From positions 1 through 64,000 of the forward strand of contig PDZS01000020.1 of assembly GCA_002753225.1 (NCBI GenBank): DNA of 64,000 nucleotides, read 5' to 3'. Below the pieces are notes generated by a model. The model was not told the origin of the DNA. It saw nothing but the letters and a program-made list of their open reading frames with translations, and did not search any database. The position numbers and the translations under genes were made by a program. Origin of the DNA: Deltaproteobacteria bacterium YD0425bin51 (GTDB taxonomy: Bacteria > Desulfobacterota > Desulfobacteria > Desulfobacterales > YD0425bin51). This document shows, piece by piece, positions 54,933 to 63,511 of this stretch. Within the stretch, counting starts at the first letter, position 1, and the number at the start of each line of letters is the position of its first letter.

Positions 54933-55637
54933 ATGCTAAAAAATGTTATTTTTATTCTTTCATTTCTAATATTAACAAGTTGTACAGCAAACAAAGATAT
55001 GGCTAAATTTGCAGCTAAACCATCTTCTGGTTTAGCTGCACTTCAAGCAAATCCAATGCAAAAAAACCTTCCTCCTGATGAAGGATCTCTTTGGACAGAT
55101 TCAGGAGAAATGCTTTTTGTAGATAAAAGAGCAAGAAAAACTGGAGATACTGTCATTATAGATATTGTAGAAAATACTTCATCTAAGCTGAATGCAAACA
55201 CATCGGCAAATGCCGCATCTGATCTAAATGTTGGAGTTGCAAATATGCCGTATAAAGCAAACCTCATAAATATGCTTCAATCTGATACTACAAATAAAAA
55301 TAATATATTTCAGGCTTCAAATGAAAGCACATTCAAAGGGCAAGGTTCCAGCGACAGAAGCGGGCAGGTCACAGCATCCATCGGAGCAAGAGTTACAGAA
55401 GTTTTACCTAACGGAGACCTTGTAATTCAAGGTAAGAGAGAAATGAAGGTTAATAATGAGAGTCAATATATTTCTATATCAGGGATAGCAAGGCAACGTG
55501 ATATTGATCCAACTAACCGTATAAAATCAACATTTTTATCTGATGCTCATATAGAATATTTTGGTAAAGGAGTTTTGGCTGAAAAACAGAAACCTGGTTG
55601 GCTTACTAGAATTGTTAGCCAAGTATGGCCATTTTAG
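54933..55637 (+). CDS. flgH: L-ring lipoprotein FlgH
   Basis: Outer-membrane L-ring subunit, 234 residues, with a lipoprotein signal ending in the lipobox LTSC. Conserved features include SLWTDSGEMLFVDKRARKTG, DTVIIDIVENTSS, RVTEVLPNGDLVIQGKRE and SAT-type IARQRDIDPTNRI. The Shine-Dalgarno is AAGGAGG. Presence of FlgH and FlgI shows a Gram-negative envelope with an outer membrane. Confidence 0.95.
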   Translation: MLKNVIFILSFLILTSCTANKDMAKFAAKPSSGLAALQANPMQKNLPPDEGSLWTDSGEMLFVDKRARKTGDTVIIDIVENTSSKLNANTSANAASDLNVGVANMPYKANLINMLQSDTTNKNNIFQASNESTFKGQGSSDRSGQVTASIGARVTEVLPNGDLVIQGKREMKVNNESQYISISGIARQRDIDPTNRIKSTFLSDAHIEYFGKGVLAEKQKPGWLTRIVSQVWPF

Positions 55638-55648
55638 GGAGGTATAAA

Positions 55649-56743
55649 ATGTTTAAAAAAACTATGTTAATCCTAATAATTTCTTTTACCCTAATCCAAA
55701 ATACTTATGCAGTTAGGATTAAAGATATTGCATCAATTAAAGGTATTAGAACAAATCAGCTTATTGGTTATGGTTTAGTAGTAGGCTTAGATGGAACAGG
55801 AGACAAAACAGGAGCTGACTTTACCATTCAATCTATAGTTAATATGATGGAAGAAATGGGAGTTCATGTAAATAAAAGTCAGGTTAAGGTAAAAAATGTG
55901 GCTGCAGTAATGGTTACTGCAAATATGCCACCTTTTTCTAAAATTGGAAACAAAATAGATGTGACTGTTTCATCTGTTGGAGACGCTAAAAGTCTCGCAG
56001 GCGGAACTCTACTTCTTACTCCTTTAAGAGGTGTTGATGGGAAAGCATATGCTTTGGCTCAAGGTCCTCTTGCTGTTGGTGGATTTGGAGCTGCAGGAGC
56101 TGGCGCTGCTGTTACCCAAAATTATCTGGTTGTTGGAAGAGTTCCTAGAGGAGCAAGCATTGAAAGAGAAATACCTTTTAATTTAAGTGAGAAAGAGGGG
56201 CTTACAATGACCCTTTATAATCCAGATTTTACAACAGCTTTAAGAATTGCAGATGTTATAAATGTAGCTTTAGGAGAAGGGACAGCTTCTGCTCTTGATT
56301 CTGGCACAGTAAATTTAAAAGTACCTTCTAAATTTGGAGCGCAGGTTGCAAAATTCATAGGGGATGTTGAGACATTAGAAGTAATGCCGGATACAGTTGC
56401 TAAAGTAATAATCAATGAAAAAACAGGAACAGTCGTAATTGGAGAAAATGTTAGAATTTCTACTGTAGCTGTATCTCATGGCAATTTAAGCATAACTGTT
56501 CAAGAAAACCCTCAGGTATCTCAACCACAGCCACTTGGACAAGGTCAGACTACAGTTACTCCACAAACTCAGATCAGTGTAAAAGAGCAACAGAATAAAC
56601 TTGTGGTTGTAAACGCAGGATCAACAATTGGAGAATTGGTAAGGGCTTTAAACGCAATAGGAGTGTCGCCTAGAGATTTAGTAAGTATTTTCCAGAGCAT
56701 AAAAGCATCAGGCGCTCTTCAGGCTGAACTCGAAATAATATAG
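55649..56743 (+). CDS. flgI: P-ring protein FlgI
   Basis: Periplasmic P-ring subunit of 364 residues. ATG 55649, preceded by AGGGAGGT and followed by a signal peptide (FKKTMLILIISFTLIQN), is preferred over ATG 55625 inside flgH. Conserved motifs are QLIGYGLVVGLDGTGDKTG, VKNVAAVMVTANMPPF, VDVTVSSVGDAKSLAGG-type and LVRALNAIGVSPRDLVSIFQ. Length and neighbours are typical. Confidence 0.96.
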   Translation: MFKKTMLILIISFTLIQNTYAVRIKDIASIKGIRTNQLIGYGLVVGLDGTGDKTGADFTIQSIVNMMEEMGVHVNKSQVKVKNVAAVMVTANMPPFSKIGNKIDVTVSSVGDAKSLAGGTLLLTPLRGVDGKAYALAQGPLAVGGFGAAGAGAAVTQNYLVVGRVPRGASIEREIPFNLSEKEGLTMTLYNPDFTTALRIADVINVALGEGTASALDSGTVNLKVPSKFGAQVAKFIGDVETLEVMPDTVAKVIINEKTGTVVIGENVRISTVAVSHGNLSITVQENPQVSQPQPLGQGQTTVTPQTQISVKEQQNKLVVVNAGSTIGELVRALNAIGVSPRDLVSIFQSIKASGALQAELEII

Positions 56744-56756
56744 GGAAATAATTATT

Positions 56757-57053
56757 ATGGATATAAAAAAAATAGGAAACAATTTAAATCTTCCTAAAGA
56801 AAATGCCGATGAAAAGTTAAAAAAGGCTTGTAAGGATTTTGAAGCGGTTTTTATAAATGAGATGTTTAAAGCCATGCGAAAAACAGTTCCCGGAGATGAT
56901 ATTTTTGGTAAAAGTTTTGCCCGCGATACTTATGAAGACATGTATTATAATGAGGTTGCAACAAAAATGTCAAAAGGGGAAGGTTTTGGTCTTGCAGATA
57001 CTATGTATAGGCAGCTTAGCCACAAATTTAAAAAAACAACGGCTAAAGAATAA
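56757..57053 (+). CDS. flgJ: Rod-binding protein, FlgJ N-terminal-type
   Basis: A 98-residue rod-assembly protein matching only the N-terminal rod-binding domain of FlgJ (ACKDFEAVFINEMFKAMRKT, YNEVATKMSKGEGFGLADTM). The muramidase domain of enteric FlgJ is absent, as is common in this phylum, so a separate lytic enzyme must open the cell wall. AGGGAA precedes the ATG. flgN follows after 10 bases. Confidence 0.9.
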   Translation: MDIKKIGNNLNLPKENADEKLKKACKDFEAVFINEMFKAMRKTVPGDDIFGKSFARDTYEDMYYNEVATKMSKGEGFGLADTMYRQLSHKFKKTTAKE

Positions 57054-57063
57054 GGAGTCTCCC

Positions 57064-57498
57064 ATGGAAGAAGATACAGCAAAATTAGAAACGTTATTTC
57101 AAGATAAAATTCTTTTATATCGTGATTTACTTGAAGTACTTAAAGAAGAAAAAAATTGTCTCATTGATGCAAATGTAGATTTGCTGTGGCAAATTTCCAG
57201 TAAAAAGCAATCGCTTATATCAAAAATTGAAGCAGTAAAACAAGAGATTATGAATTATGTTCCAGAAGTTGAGCTATCAGGCAGACTTTCTATTTTTAAT
57301 ATTGCTTTAATAAATATTAAAAATGAAGTTCACAATTTAGCTAAAGCAAATAAATCATTTGTTGAAGACTATTTATCATTTTTAGATGAGATAATTGGGG
57401 CTATTACAAATGTATCAAATATTAAACCCAATTATAATAACCGCAAATATATGACTCAAAAAAAACAGACAAATATGCTTTTGCATATGGAGGTATAA
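57064..57498 (+). CDS. flgN: FlgN-like export chaperone
   Basis: Cytoplasmic chaperone expected to deliver FlgK and FlgL to FlhA. The start is ATG 57064 behind AAGGAG; the frame is open upstream through flgJ, but that is not coding. The 144 residues are almost wholly helical with the FlgN-type pattern (LLEVLKEEKNCLIDANVDLL, KKQSLISKIEAVK). It lies directly before flgK and flgL, its expected clients. flgM, often next to flgN, is missing. Confidence 0.85.
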   Translation: MEEDTAKLETLFQDKILLYRDLLEVLKEEKNCLIDANVDLLWQISSKKQSLISKIEAVKQEIMNYVPEVELSGRLSIFNIALINIKNEVHNLAKANKSFVEDYLSFLDEIIGAITNVSNIKPNYNNRKYMTQKKQTNMLLHMEV

Positions 57499-57500
57499 AT

Positions 57501-60500
57501 ATGTCTGGCATTGGACTTGTTCTAAATACAGCAAGAAGTGCGCTAGCTGCTCAGCAGTTAGGACTAGCTGTCGTTGGTCATAATATTGCAAACGTCAGCT
57601 CAGACAGCTACTCTAGGGAAACTCTGCCTCATGAATCAAGGGATCCTATTAGTTTTGGAATGCTTCGCATGGGAAATGGCGTTCAAGTTCAAGAAGTAAA
57701 AAGATCTTGTGACCAAATATTAGAAAACAGGCTGATGAGCCAAAAGTCCACTTTAACTTCATTTGAAGAAAAAGATGCAAATTTAAGAATAATGGAAGCA
57801 TTATTTAACGAAGGCTCAGACAGCAGTACCAGCGGACTTTTATCTGAATTCTGGAATGCATGGCATACTCTTTCTAATAACCCAGCAGGAGCTTCTGAAA
57901 GAATTGGACTGGCTGATGGCGCAACAAGATTTGCAGATGCTTTAAATTATTTAGATCAAGAACTTAGTTTATTAAATGACAAACTTACCCTTGAAATAAA
58001 CAATGGAATTGCACGAGTTAATGATATAACAAAACAAGTTGGACTTATAAACAATGAGATTTCAAGTCTTGAAAGGACTAAGACTGCAAATGATGAAAGA
58101 GATAAAAGAAATTCTTTAATGACTGAGCTGTCAGAACTATTAGGAGTTTCTGTATTTGAAGAAAAAAGCGGAGCAATTAATGTATCAACTGCAAATGGAT
58201 TTTCAATAGTAACTTCAGCAGATAATTATGAACTAATGCAAACCGATGATGGAATAAAATGGCAGGGGTCTTTTGGCAGCCAAGTAGATATAACAGATGA
58301 TATCACAAATGGTAAAATAGGCGGATGGATAGAACTAAGGGATGAGATTATCCCAAAAATAAAAAACGATCTGGATGTTTTAGCTAGAAATACTATTTGG
58401 GAAGTTAACAAACAGCACAGTCAAGGGATTGGACTGGATTATATTTCTAATTCTCTTACAGGAAATTATACTACTGATTCAAGCGGACTTCTTTCAACTC
58501 TTCCTTTTGGAGATAAAATAGATTATACCAAAGACTTTAAAATGTGGTTTAAAGATGTCAGCACTTCAAATCCAACATATTCATCAATAAATATGGATAT
58601 GGGTATATCTACAGCAAAAATTTCTGATTGGACAGGAAAAGCAGAAGTAAACCATACTTATAAATTTACTGTTGTTAATGGTGGGGCTGTTGATAATGTA
58701 GCGGATCCTTCTGACCCTGTAATTTATTGGGAAAAAATTAAAAACAGCACAGGAAAAAGTGAAGGCTCAGGAATTATAAATATTACTGATGCTGACACAT
58801 CATTTACTGTTGAGGATACTCTTGCATTTAATATTTCATCTGGAAAACTTGTTGCTGGAAATACATTTGAAATAAACACAAATAAAGATGGTGAACCAGA
58901 TCCAATTGATATTGAAACATACGGAACAGCAAACAGCGTTTCAGATACCTATAAATTTAAAGTTACTCAAGGTGGAACAATTGGAGATGATGAAATTTTA
59001 GTTAGCTGGCAAAATAGAGTTGAATCCGGGACACTCAGATTTAAAAAAGATGTTTCAATTCCTGTTATTGCAAAAGTTGATGGTATGAGTTTACAATTTA
59101 ATTCAGGCTTGTTATTTAAAAATGATGAATTTACTCTAACCACAGATTCTAATGGCTCACCTGATTTAACACTACCATCAGACTTTAAATGGACTCTCTC
59201 ATCTTTTAAAGATCAATTTAACAGGCAATCATATGGAGTGCTTGCCTCTGAATCAGCTAATGCTTTAAAATTCAGCCCTTTTGATGGAGGCTATAAAACT
59301 ACAAACTTTACTTATAGCGATGAACAGGACGGTACAGAAAAAAATGAATTTACTAGTACTAACGCAAAAATAAAAATTTTAAATTATAGAGCATTAACTA
59401 AAGAAAATGAAAACTTTCTTATAAATAGAGATACAAATGGTCTATGGACTATTCAAAACAATCCCAGCTATACAAGCGCAAAAATTATTCCAAAAACCAT
59501 AGAATTTGTTCCTGATTCTACAGTACCCAATAATAGTGCTACTGAAGACACATATACATTTAAAGTTAATACTGGCGGAGAAATCGGGACAGATATAGTT
59601 GTCATTGAATGGACAAATACTTCAGGGTCAGCCTCTGGGACTATTACTCTTGATCCTGATCCTGTTACAGGTAATTCCCCTTTTGATGATATTGATGTTG
59701 ATGGCATGAAGATTGATTTCAACAGTGGATATCTAAGAAAAGGGGATGAATTCACAGTTGTAACTGATACATCAGGTATCCCTTCTGTTGGGACAGTACC
59801 AAATGATACAGGCTTTGGAATCGATCTAACAGGTGATGATATTGCTGATATGATGGTCGATTTTTCAAACCCGGCAACAGGCGAAGGCTCCATCGAATTT
59901 GACATAACAAAAGATACTGGTAAATATAATTATGCCTTTTCAGACAAAGCATCTGAAGACTGTGGTATTGCAGCAGCTTTAGGCATTAACACCTTTTTTG
60001 AAGGATCTGATGCAAATGGGATTAAACTAAATAGTAATCTTACAAATGTTAATATGATTGCTGCAGCCAAAGTGGAATGCATGGCAAGACCAGCCATGAA
60101 TAGCGATATTAGTGTAAAGCTTCCGATAACAATAGATGCTAGTAATAATATCATAATATTTACAGAAGGAAACAGCCAAAAACTGACCGCAACTATTAAA
60201 CCAACTCTTTCTGATAATACTTATGAATCTGACGCTGAAATGGACATTTTAGCCTCCAACATAGAACAGGGATTAGAGTCAGCTTCAATTTATGGACTTG
60301 ATTATGAAGTTACTTATAATTCTGATGACAAAAAATTCAAAATAGATGTAAATTCAGACGAAAATTTAACTATTAAAATATTCTGGGATGAAACACAAGA
60401 AACTGCAAGTTCTTTGGGCTTTGACGCAATAGCAGAAGATTACACTCCTCCTGATATATCAAAAAATGGTCAATTTGGTACATCTGATAATACTAATGCA

Positions 60501-60839
60501 TTTAATATCAGTAATATTCAATATACTGGATATAGCATGGTTCAATGGACATTTAAAAGGGGAGAATCAACCACATCTTCATCTATAAACACATCCCTGG
60601 AAGGTTATTATCAAAGCATTATAGGTGCTCTTGGAGTTAAAAATTCAGCAGTTACAAGAGGCTTGGATTTTAACCAAGTTATGGTGGATAGATTGTCCGA
60701 ACAAAGGGATTCTATTTCAGGAGTCTCTCTAGATGAAGAAATGGTTAACATGATGAAATTTCAGCATGCTTATTCTGTAGCAGCAAAACTTTTAACAGCT
60801 ACAGATCAAATGTTAGAAGAATTAATAAAATCAAAATAA
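57501..60839 (+). CDS. flgK: Hook-filament junction protein FlgK (HAP1, extra-long)
   Basis: First junction protein between hook and filament. N terminus (LNTARSALAAQQLGLAVVGH) and C terminus (SLDEEMVNMMKFQHAYSVAA) are canonical, but the length of 1112 residues is about double the enteric 547. The insert contains three related blocks of 80-95 residues at about 384, 481 and 682. Each starts TYKF/TYTF-x-V-x-x-GG and ends in a DxxGxP motif. It also has a DLTGDDIAD loop at residue 775 like those in FlgE, and a block at about 873-985 related to the FlgL repeats. The gene begins 2 bases after flgN. Confidence 0.94.
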   Translation: MSGIGLVLNTARSALAAQQLGLAVVGHNIANVSSDSYSRETLPHESRDPISFGMLRMGNGVQVQEVKRSCDQILENRLMSQKSTLTSFEEKDANLRIMEALFNEGSDSSTSGLLSEFWNAWHTLSNNPAGASERIGLADGATRFADALNYLDQELSLLNDKLTLEINNGIARVNDITKQVGLINNEISSLERTKTANDERDKRNSLMTELSELLGVSVFEEKSGAINVSTANGFSIVTSADNYELMQTDDGIKWQGSFGSQVDITDDITNGKIGGWIELRDEIIPKIKNDLDVLARNTIWEVNKQHSQGIGLDYISNSLTGNYTTDSSGLLSTLPFGDKIDYTKDFKMWFKDVSTSNPTYSSINMDMGISTAKISDWTGKAEVNHTYKFTVVNGGAVDNVADPSDPVIYWEKIKNSTGKSEGSGIINITDADTSFTVEDTLAFNISSGKLVAGNTFEINTNKDGEPDPIDIETYGTANSVSDTYKFKVTQGGTIGDDEILVSWQNRVESGTLRFKKDVSIPVIAKVDGMSLQFNSGLLFKNDEFTLTTDSNGSPDLTLPSDFKWTLSSFKDQFNRQSYGVLASESANALKFSPFDGGYKTTNFTYSDEQDGTEKNEFTSTNAKIKILNYRALTKENENFLINRDTNGLWTIQNNPSYTSAKIIPKTIEFVPDSTVPNNSATEDTYTFKVNTGGEIGTDIVVIEWTNTSGSASGTITLDPDPVTGNSPFDDIDVDGMKIDFNSGYLRKGDEFTVVTDTSGIPSVGTVPNDTGFGIDLTGDDIADMMVDFSNPATGEGSIEFDITKDTGKYNYAFSDKASEDCGIAAALGINTFFEGSDANGIKLNSNLTNVNMIAAAKVECMARPAMNSDISVKLPITIDASNNIIIFTEGNSQKLTATIKPTLSDNTYESDAEMDILASNIEQGLESASIYGLDYEVTYNSDDKKFKIDVNSDENLTIKIFWDETQETASSLGFDAIAEDYTPPDISKNGQFGTSDNTNAFNISNIQYTGYSMVQWTFKRGESTTSSSINTSLEGYYQSIIGALGVKNSAVTRGLDFNQVMVDRLSEQRDSISGVSLDEEMVNMMKFQHAYSVAAKLLTATDQMLEELIKSK

Positions 60840-60856
60840 TATTAAGTAGGTGACAT

Positions 60857-63511
60857 ATGAGAGTTACAAACAGATCAACATATGAAGCACTGAAAACTCA
60901 GTTAGGAAACCTGACTGAGAGTTTAAGCGAAGCTAACACTGTTATTACTACAGGCAAAAGAATAAACAAACTTTCAGACGATCCTACAGGAGTATCACAG
61001 GTTGTTGATCTTAGGTCTTTGCTTAAAAATTTATCACAACTAGATCAGAATATTTCAACAGGAAAACTGTGGCTAAATGCTGAGGAGTCTTCACTTACAA
61101 GTATCAAAGACCTTTCATTAGAAATGAAAAACCTTACTGTTAAGATGAGGAATGATACTTATAATGCTTCCCAGAGAAAAACAGAGTCTGAGCGTGTAAA
61201 TGGTATCATAAAACAAATTGCTAATTTAGCCAATGCTACTGTAAAGGGGCAGTACATATTTGGCGGAGCAAAGACTGGTGTTCCTCCTATTGTCTTAGAC
61301 GATGAAACTATCCCTACAAAAGCGACTTATAATGGCAATAATACCTCTTTCAGCGTTAAAATAGGACAGAGCAATGATGTACCTGTTGGACTTATAGGAA
61401 AAGATACCTTCTGGCAAGACTATATTACTGTTGACTCCACAAACAATAAGGTTGATTTTACAGAAGAAATTGTTGATGGGCATAATATAAGCGATCTTAA
61501 TGCAGGAGATGGTGTAAATCTTGAGAGCACGACATTGGAAGTTAAAAATTATGGAGCATTAATTCATGGAACACCTAAAGGAGCTTTTGAACCTTTAAGA
61601 TTTCTCTGGACAGGGAATGATTCATGGAAAGTAGAAAATGATCCCGGCTATGATCTTCCAGAAGAAATAGTAGGAACAGCAGATGGATTTAATGTTGATT
61701 TAAATAATGATGGGGCAACAGATATTGCAGTCACTTTGGACAAACCTGCTGCAAAAGTTAATGGATGGGTTGAATTCGATATATTCCCAGGAAAAAGAAC
61801 GCTAACTGCAACTATTCCTGACGGTCAGTATAAAGCAGAAGTATTGTCTGAAAAAATTGGACAAGCTATGACAGAAACATCTCAAACATCAGGATATGGT
61901 ATTGAATATAAGGTAGCTTATGACAATACTGAAAAAAAATTTAATTTTAAAGATGATGGTTCATATGCAGGCTTCATAGGCTTTAATCTGCTTTGGGGAA
62001 CAGGGGAAAATATCGGAAAATCTATTGGACCTGACTTAGGATTTAATGTTGAAGATGTAAACTGTGCTTTAGCAACCAGTGATGAAGACGTGGAGCTTTT
62101 TAAAATTGATGCTACTAATAACAGTATTGATTTTGAAGAATTTTATGATGATGGAACAAATAGTGGAGAATTGAATGCAACTATTGCAAGTGGTACTTAT
62201 AGCAATATATCTGAAATTAATACAGCCATAGAAAAAGCCATGAGAGATGCTTCACAAATGGGAGGAAAGCGTGTTGAATATAAAGTTTCATATGACAAAA
62301 ACAATAAGAGATTTGTTATACAGGAAAATGGTGCAGCTTTAAAAAGATTAGATATGTTATGGAATACAGGGGCTAATTCTGCAACAAGTGTTTCTGAAAC
62401 CATAGGATTTGATCCTACAACTGATTATAGTGTAACTTTACCTACAAGTGATACTGCAGTATTTGCTCCTTTTACAATTGCTAACACTAATAATAAGATT
62501 AATTTTAAAGAATTCAGCATAAGAAACGGAGAAAGTGATGAATTAACAGCAGTTGTTCCAGGCGGCACATATAATACCGGCGACGAACTAGCAACTGCAA
62601 TTGAAAATAGTTTAAGAACAAGTTCAAAAAATAAAGTTGATTATGTAGTTTCATCTAGTGGTAATGGTTTCACAATAAAAGCACCTGGAGCTAAGCTATA
62701 CAGGTTTGACCTATTATGGACTTCTGGAAAAGATTCAGCTGAAAGCATTGCATCTACTATTGGTTTTACAACAGGAGATATTTCTACTACTTTACCAACA
62801 AGCGATAATTCAAGAGGAAGCTATATTACAATAGACAGTTCAAACAGCAAAATAGACTTTAAAGAATTAAACGAACTGGGTAAATTAAGCAAAGAACTTA
62901 CTGCTACAATAAATGAGGGTATATATACAGATCCTGATGATTTAGCTTCTGGGATTGAAGAGGCAATGGAAAAAGTTTCTTTAAATAAAATCGACTATAA
63001 AGTTTCCTACAATAGAGATACAAACAGATTCACTATAGAAGATAATACAACTGCTTTGAAAGAGCTTCATCTTTTATGGAAAACAGGAACAAATAACTCT
63101 ACAAACATGGCAAGCATTCTAGGCTATGATAATACCGACGATAAAGAAGTGACTTTTCCAAATAGCAATGAAGAGGCTGACTGGGGACTTTTTAGAACAC
63201 TCATAAATTTTAGAGACTATCTTGAAAAAAATGATGTTAACGGAATAAACAGGACATTAACAAGACTCGATACTCAATATGCTCATCTTATTGGCTCAAT
63301 ATCTGATATTGGCCAACGAGAAACCAGAATGGATGTTAAAAACAAAATTATACAAGACTTAAACATTAGTTATACAGAAAGGAGATCAAATGTTGAAGAT
63401 GCTAATATAGTTGACGCCATTGCAGATTTTAAAACAAGAGAAACAGCTTACCAAGCAGCTCTTGCTACTTCATCCAAAATTGTCAAAATGAGCCTGGTCG
63501 ACTACCTATAA
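60857..63511 (+). CDS. flgL: Hook-filament junction protein FlgL (HAP3, extra-long)
   Basis: Second junction protein, at the filament side. The flagellin-like N terminus (MRVTNRSTYEALKTQLGNL, GKRINKLSDDPTGVSQ) and C terminus (RRSNVEDANIVDAIADFK) are clear, but the length is 884 residues against about 317 in enteric bacteria. Between them lie four diverged tandem blocks of about 120 residues, starting near 295, 415, 535 and 655. A loop DLNNDGATD at residue 281 matches the FlgE and FlgK loops. A palindrome begins 8 bases past the stop. Confidence 0.93.
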   Translation: MRVTNRSTYEALKTQLGNLTESLSEANTVITTGKRINKLSDDPTGVSQVVDLRSLLKNLSQLDQNISTGKLWLNAEESSLTSIKDLSLEMKNLTVKMRNDTYNASQRKTESERVNGIIKQIANLANATVKGQYIFGGAKTGVPPIVLDDETIPTKATYNGNNTSFSVKIGQSNDVPVGLIGKDTFWQDYITVDSTNNKVDFTEEIVDGHNISDLNAGDGVNLESTTLEVKNYGALIHGTPKGAFEPLRFLWTGNDSWKVENDPGYDLPEEIVGTADGFNVDLNNDGATDIAVTLDKPAAKVNGWVEFDIFPGKRTLTATIPDGQYKAEVLSEKIGQAMTETSQTSGYGIEYKVAYDNTEKKFNFKDDGSYAGFIGFNLLWGTGENIGKSIGPDLGFNVEDVNCALATSDEDVELFKIDATNNSIDFEEFYDDGTNSGELNATIASGTYSNISEINTAIEKAMRDASQMGGKRVEYKVSYDKNNKRFVIQENGAALKRLDMLWNTGANSATSVSETIGFDPTTDYSVTLPTSDTAVFAPFTIANTNNKINFKEFSIRNGESDELTAVVPGGTYNTGDELATAIENSLRTSSKNKVDYVVSSSGNGFTIKAPGAKLYRFDLLWTSGKDSAESIASTIGFTTGDISTTLPTSDNSRGSYITIDSSNSKIDFKELNELGKLSKELTATINEGIYTDPDDLASGIEEAMEKVSLNKIDYKVSYNRDTNRFTIEDNTTALKELHLLWKTGTNNSTNMASILGYDNTDDKEVTFPNSNEEADWGLFRTLINFRDYLEKNDVNGINRTLTRLDTQYAHLIGSISDIGQRETRMDVKNKIIQDLNISYTERRSNVEDANIVDAIADFKTRETAYQAALATSSKIVKMSLVDYL
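61740..63180 (+). repeat. Four diverged ~360-bp tandem repeats in flgL
   Basis: Blocks begin near 61740, 62100, 62460 and 62820, each about 360 bases. All share the protein pattern IDFxEF, then LTATI/LNATI, AIExAM, YKVSYDxxxKRF, a short LLWxTG and a closing TIGF-type segment with TLPTSD. A related single block is in flgK at about 60117-60455. DNA identity is low, so the duplications are old. Confidence 0.85.

Noticed and set aside
56857..57063. Upstream start for flgN
   Set aside because: The extension lies within flgJ in another frame; ATG 57064 has AAGGAG and begins the FlgN-like sequence.
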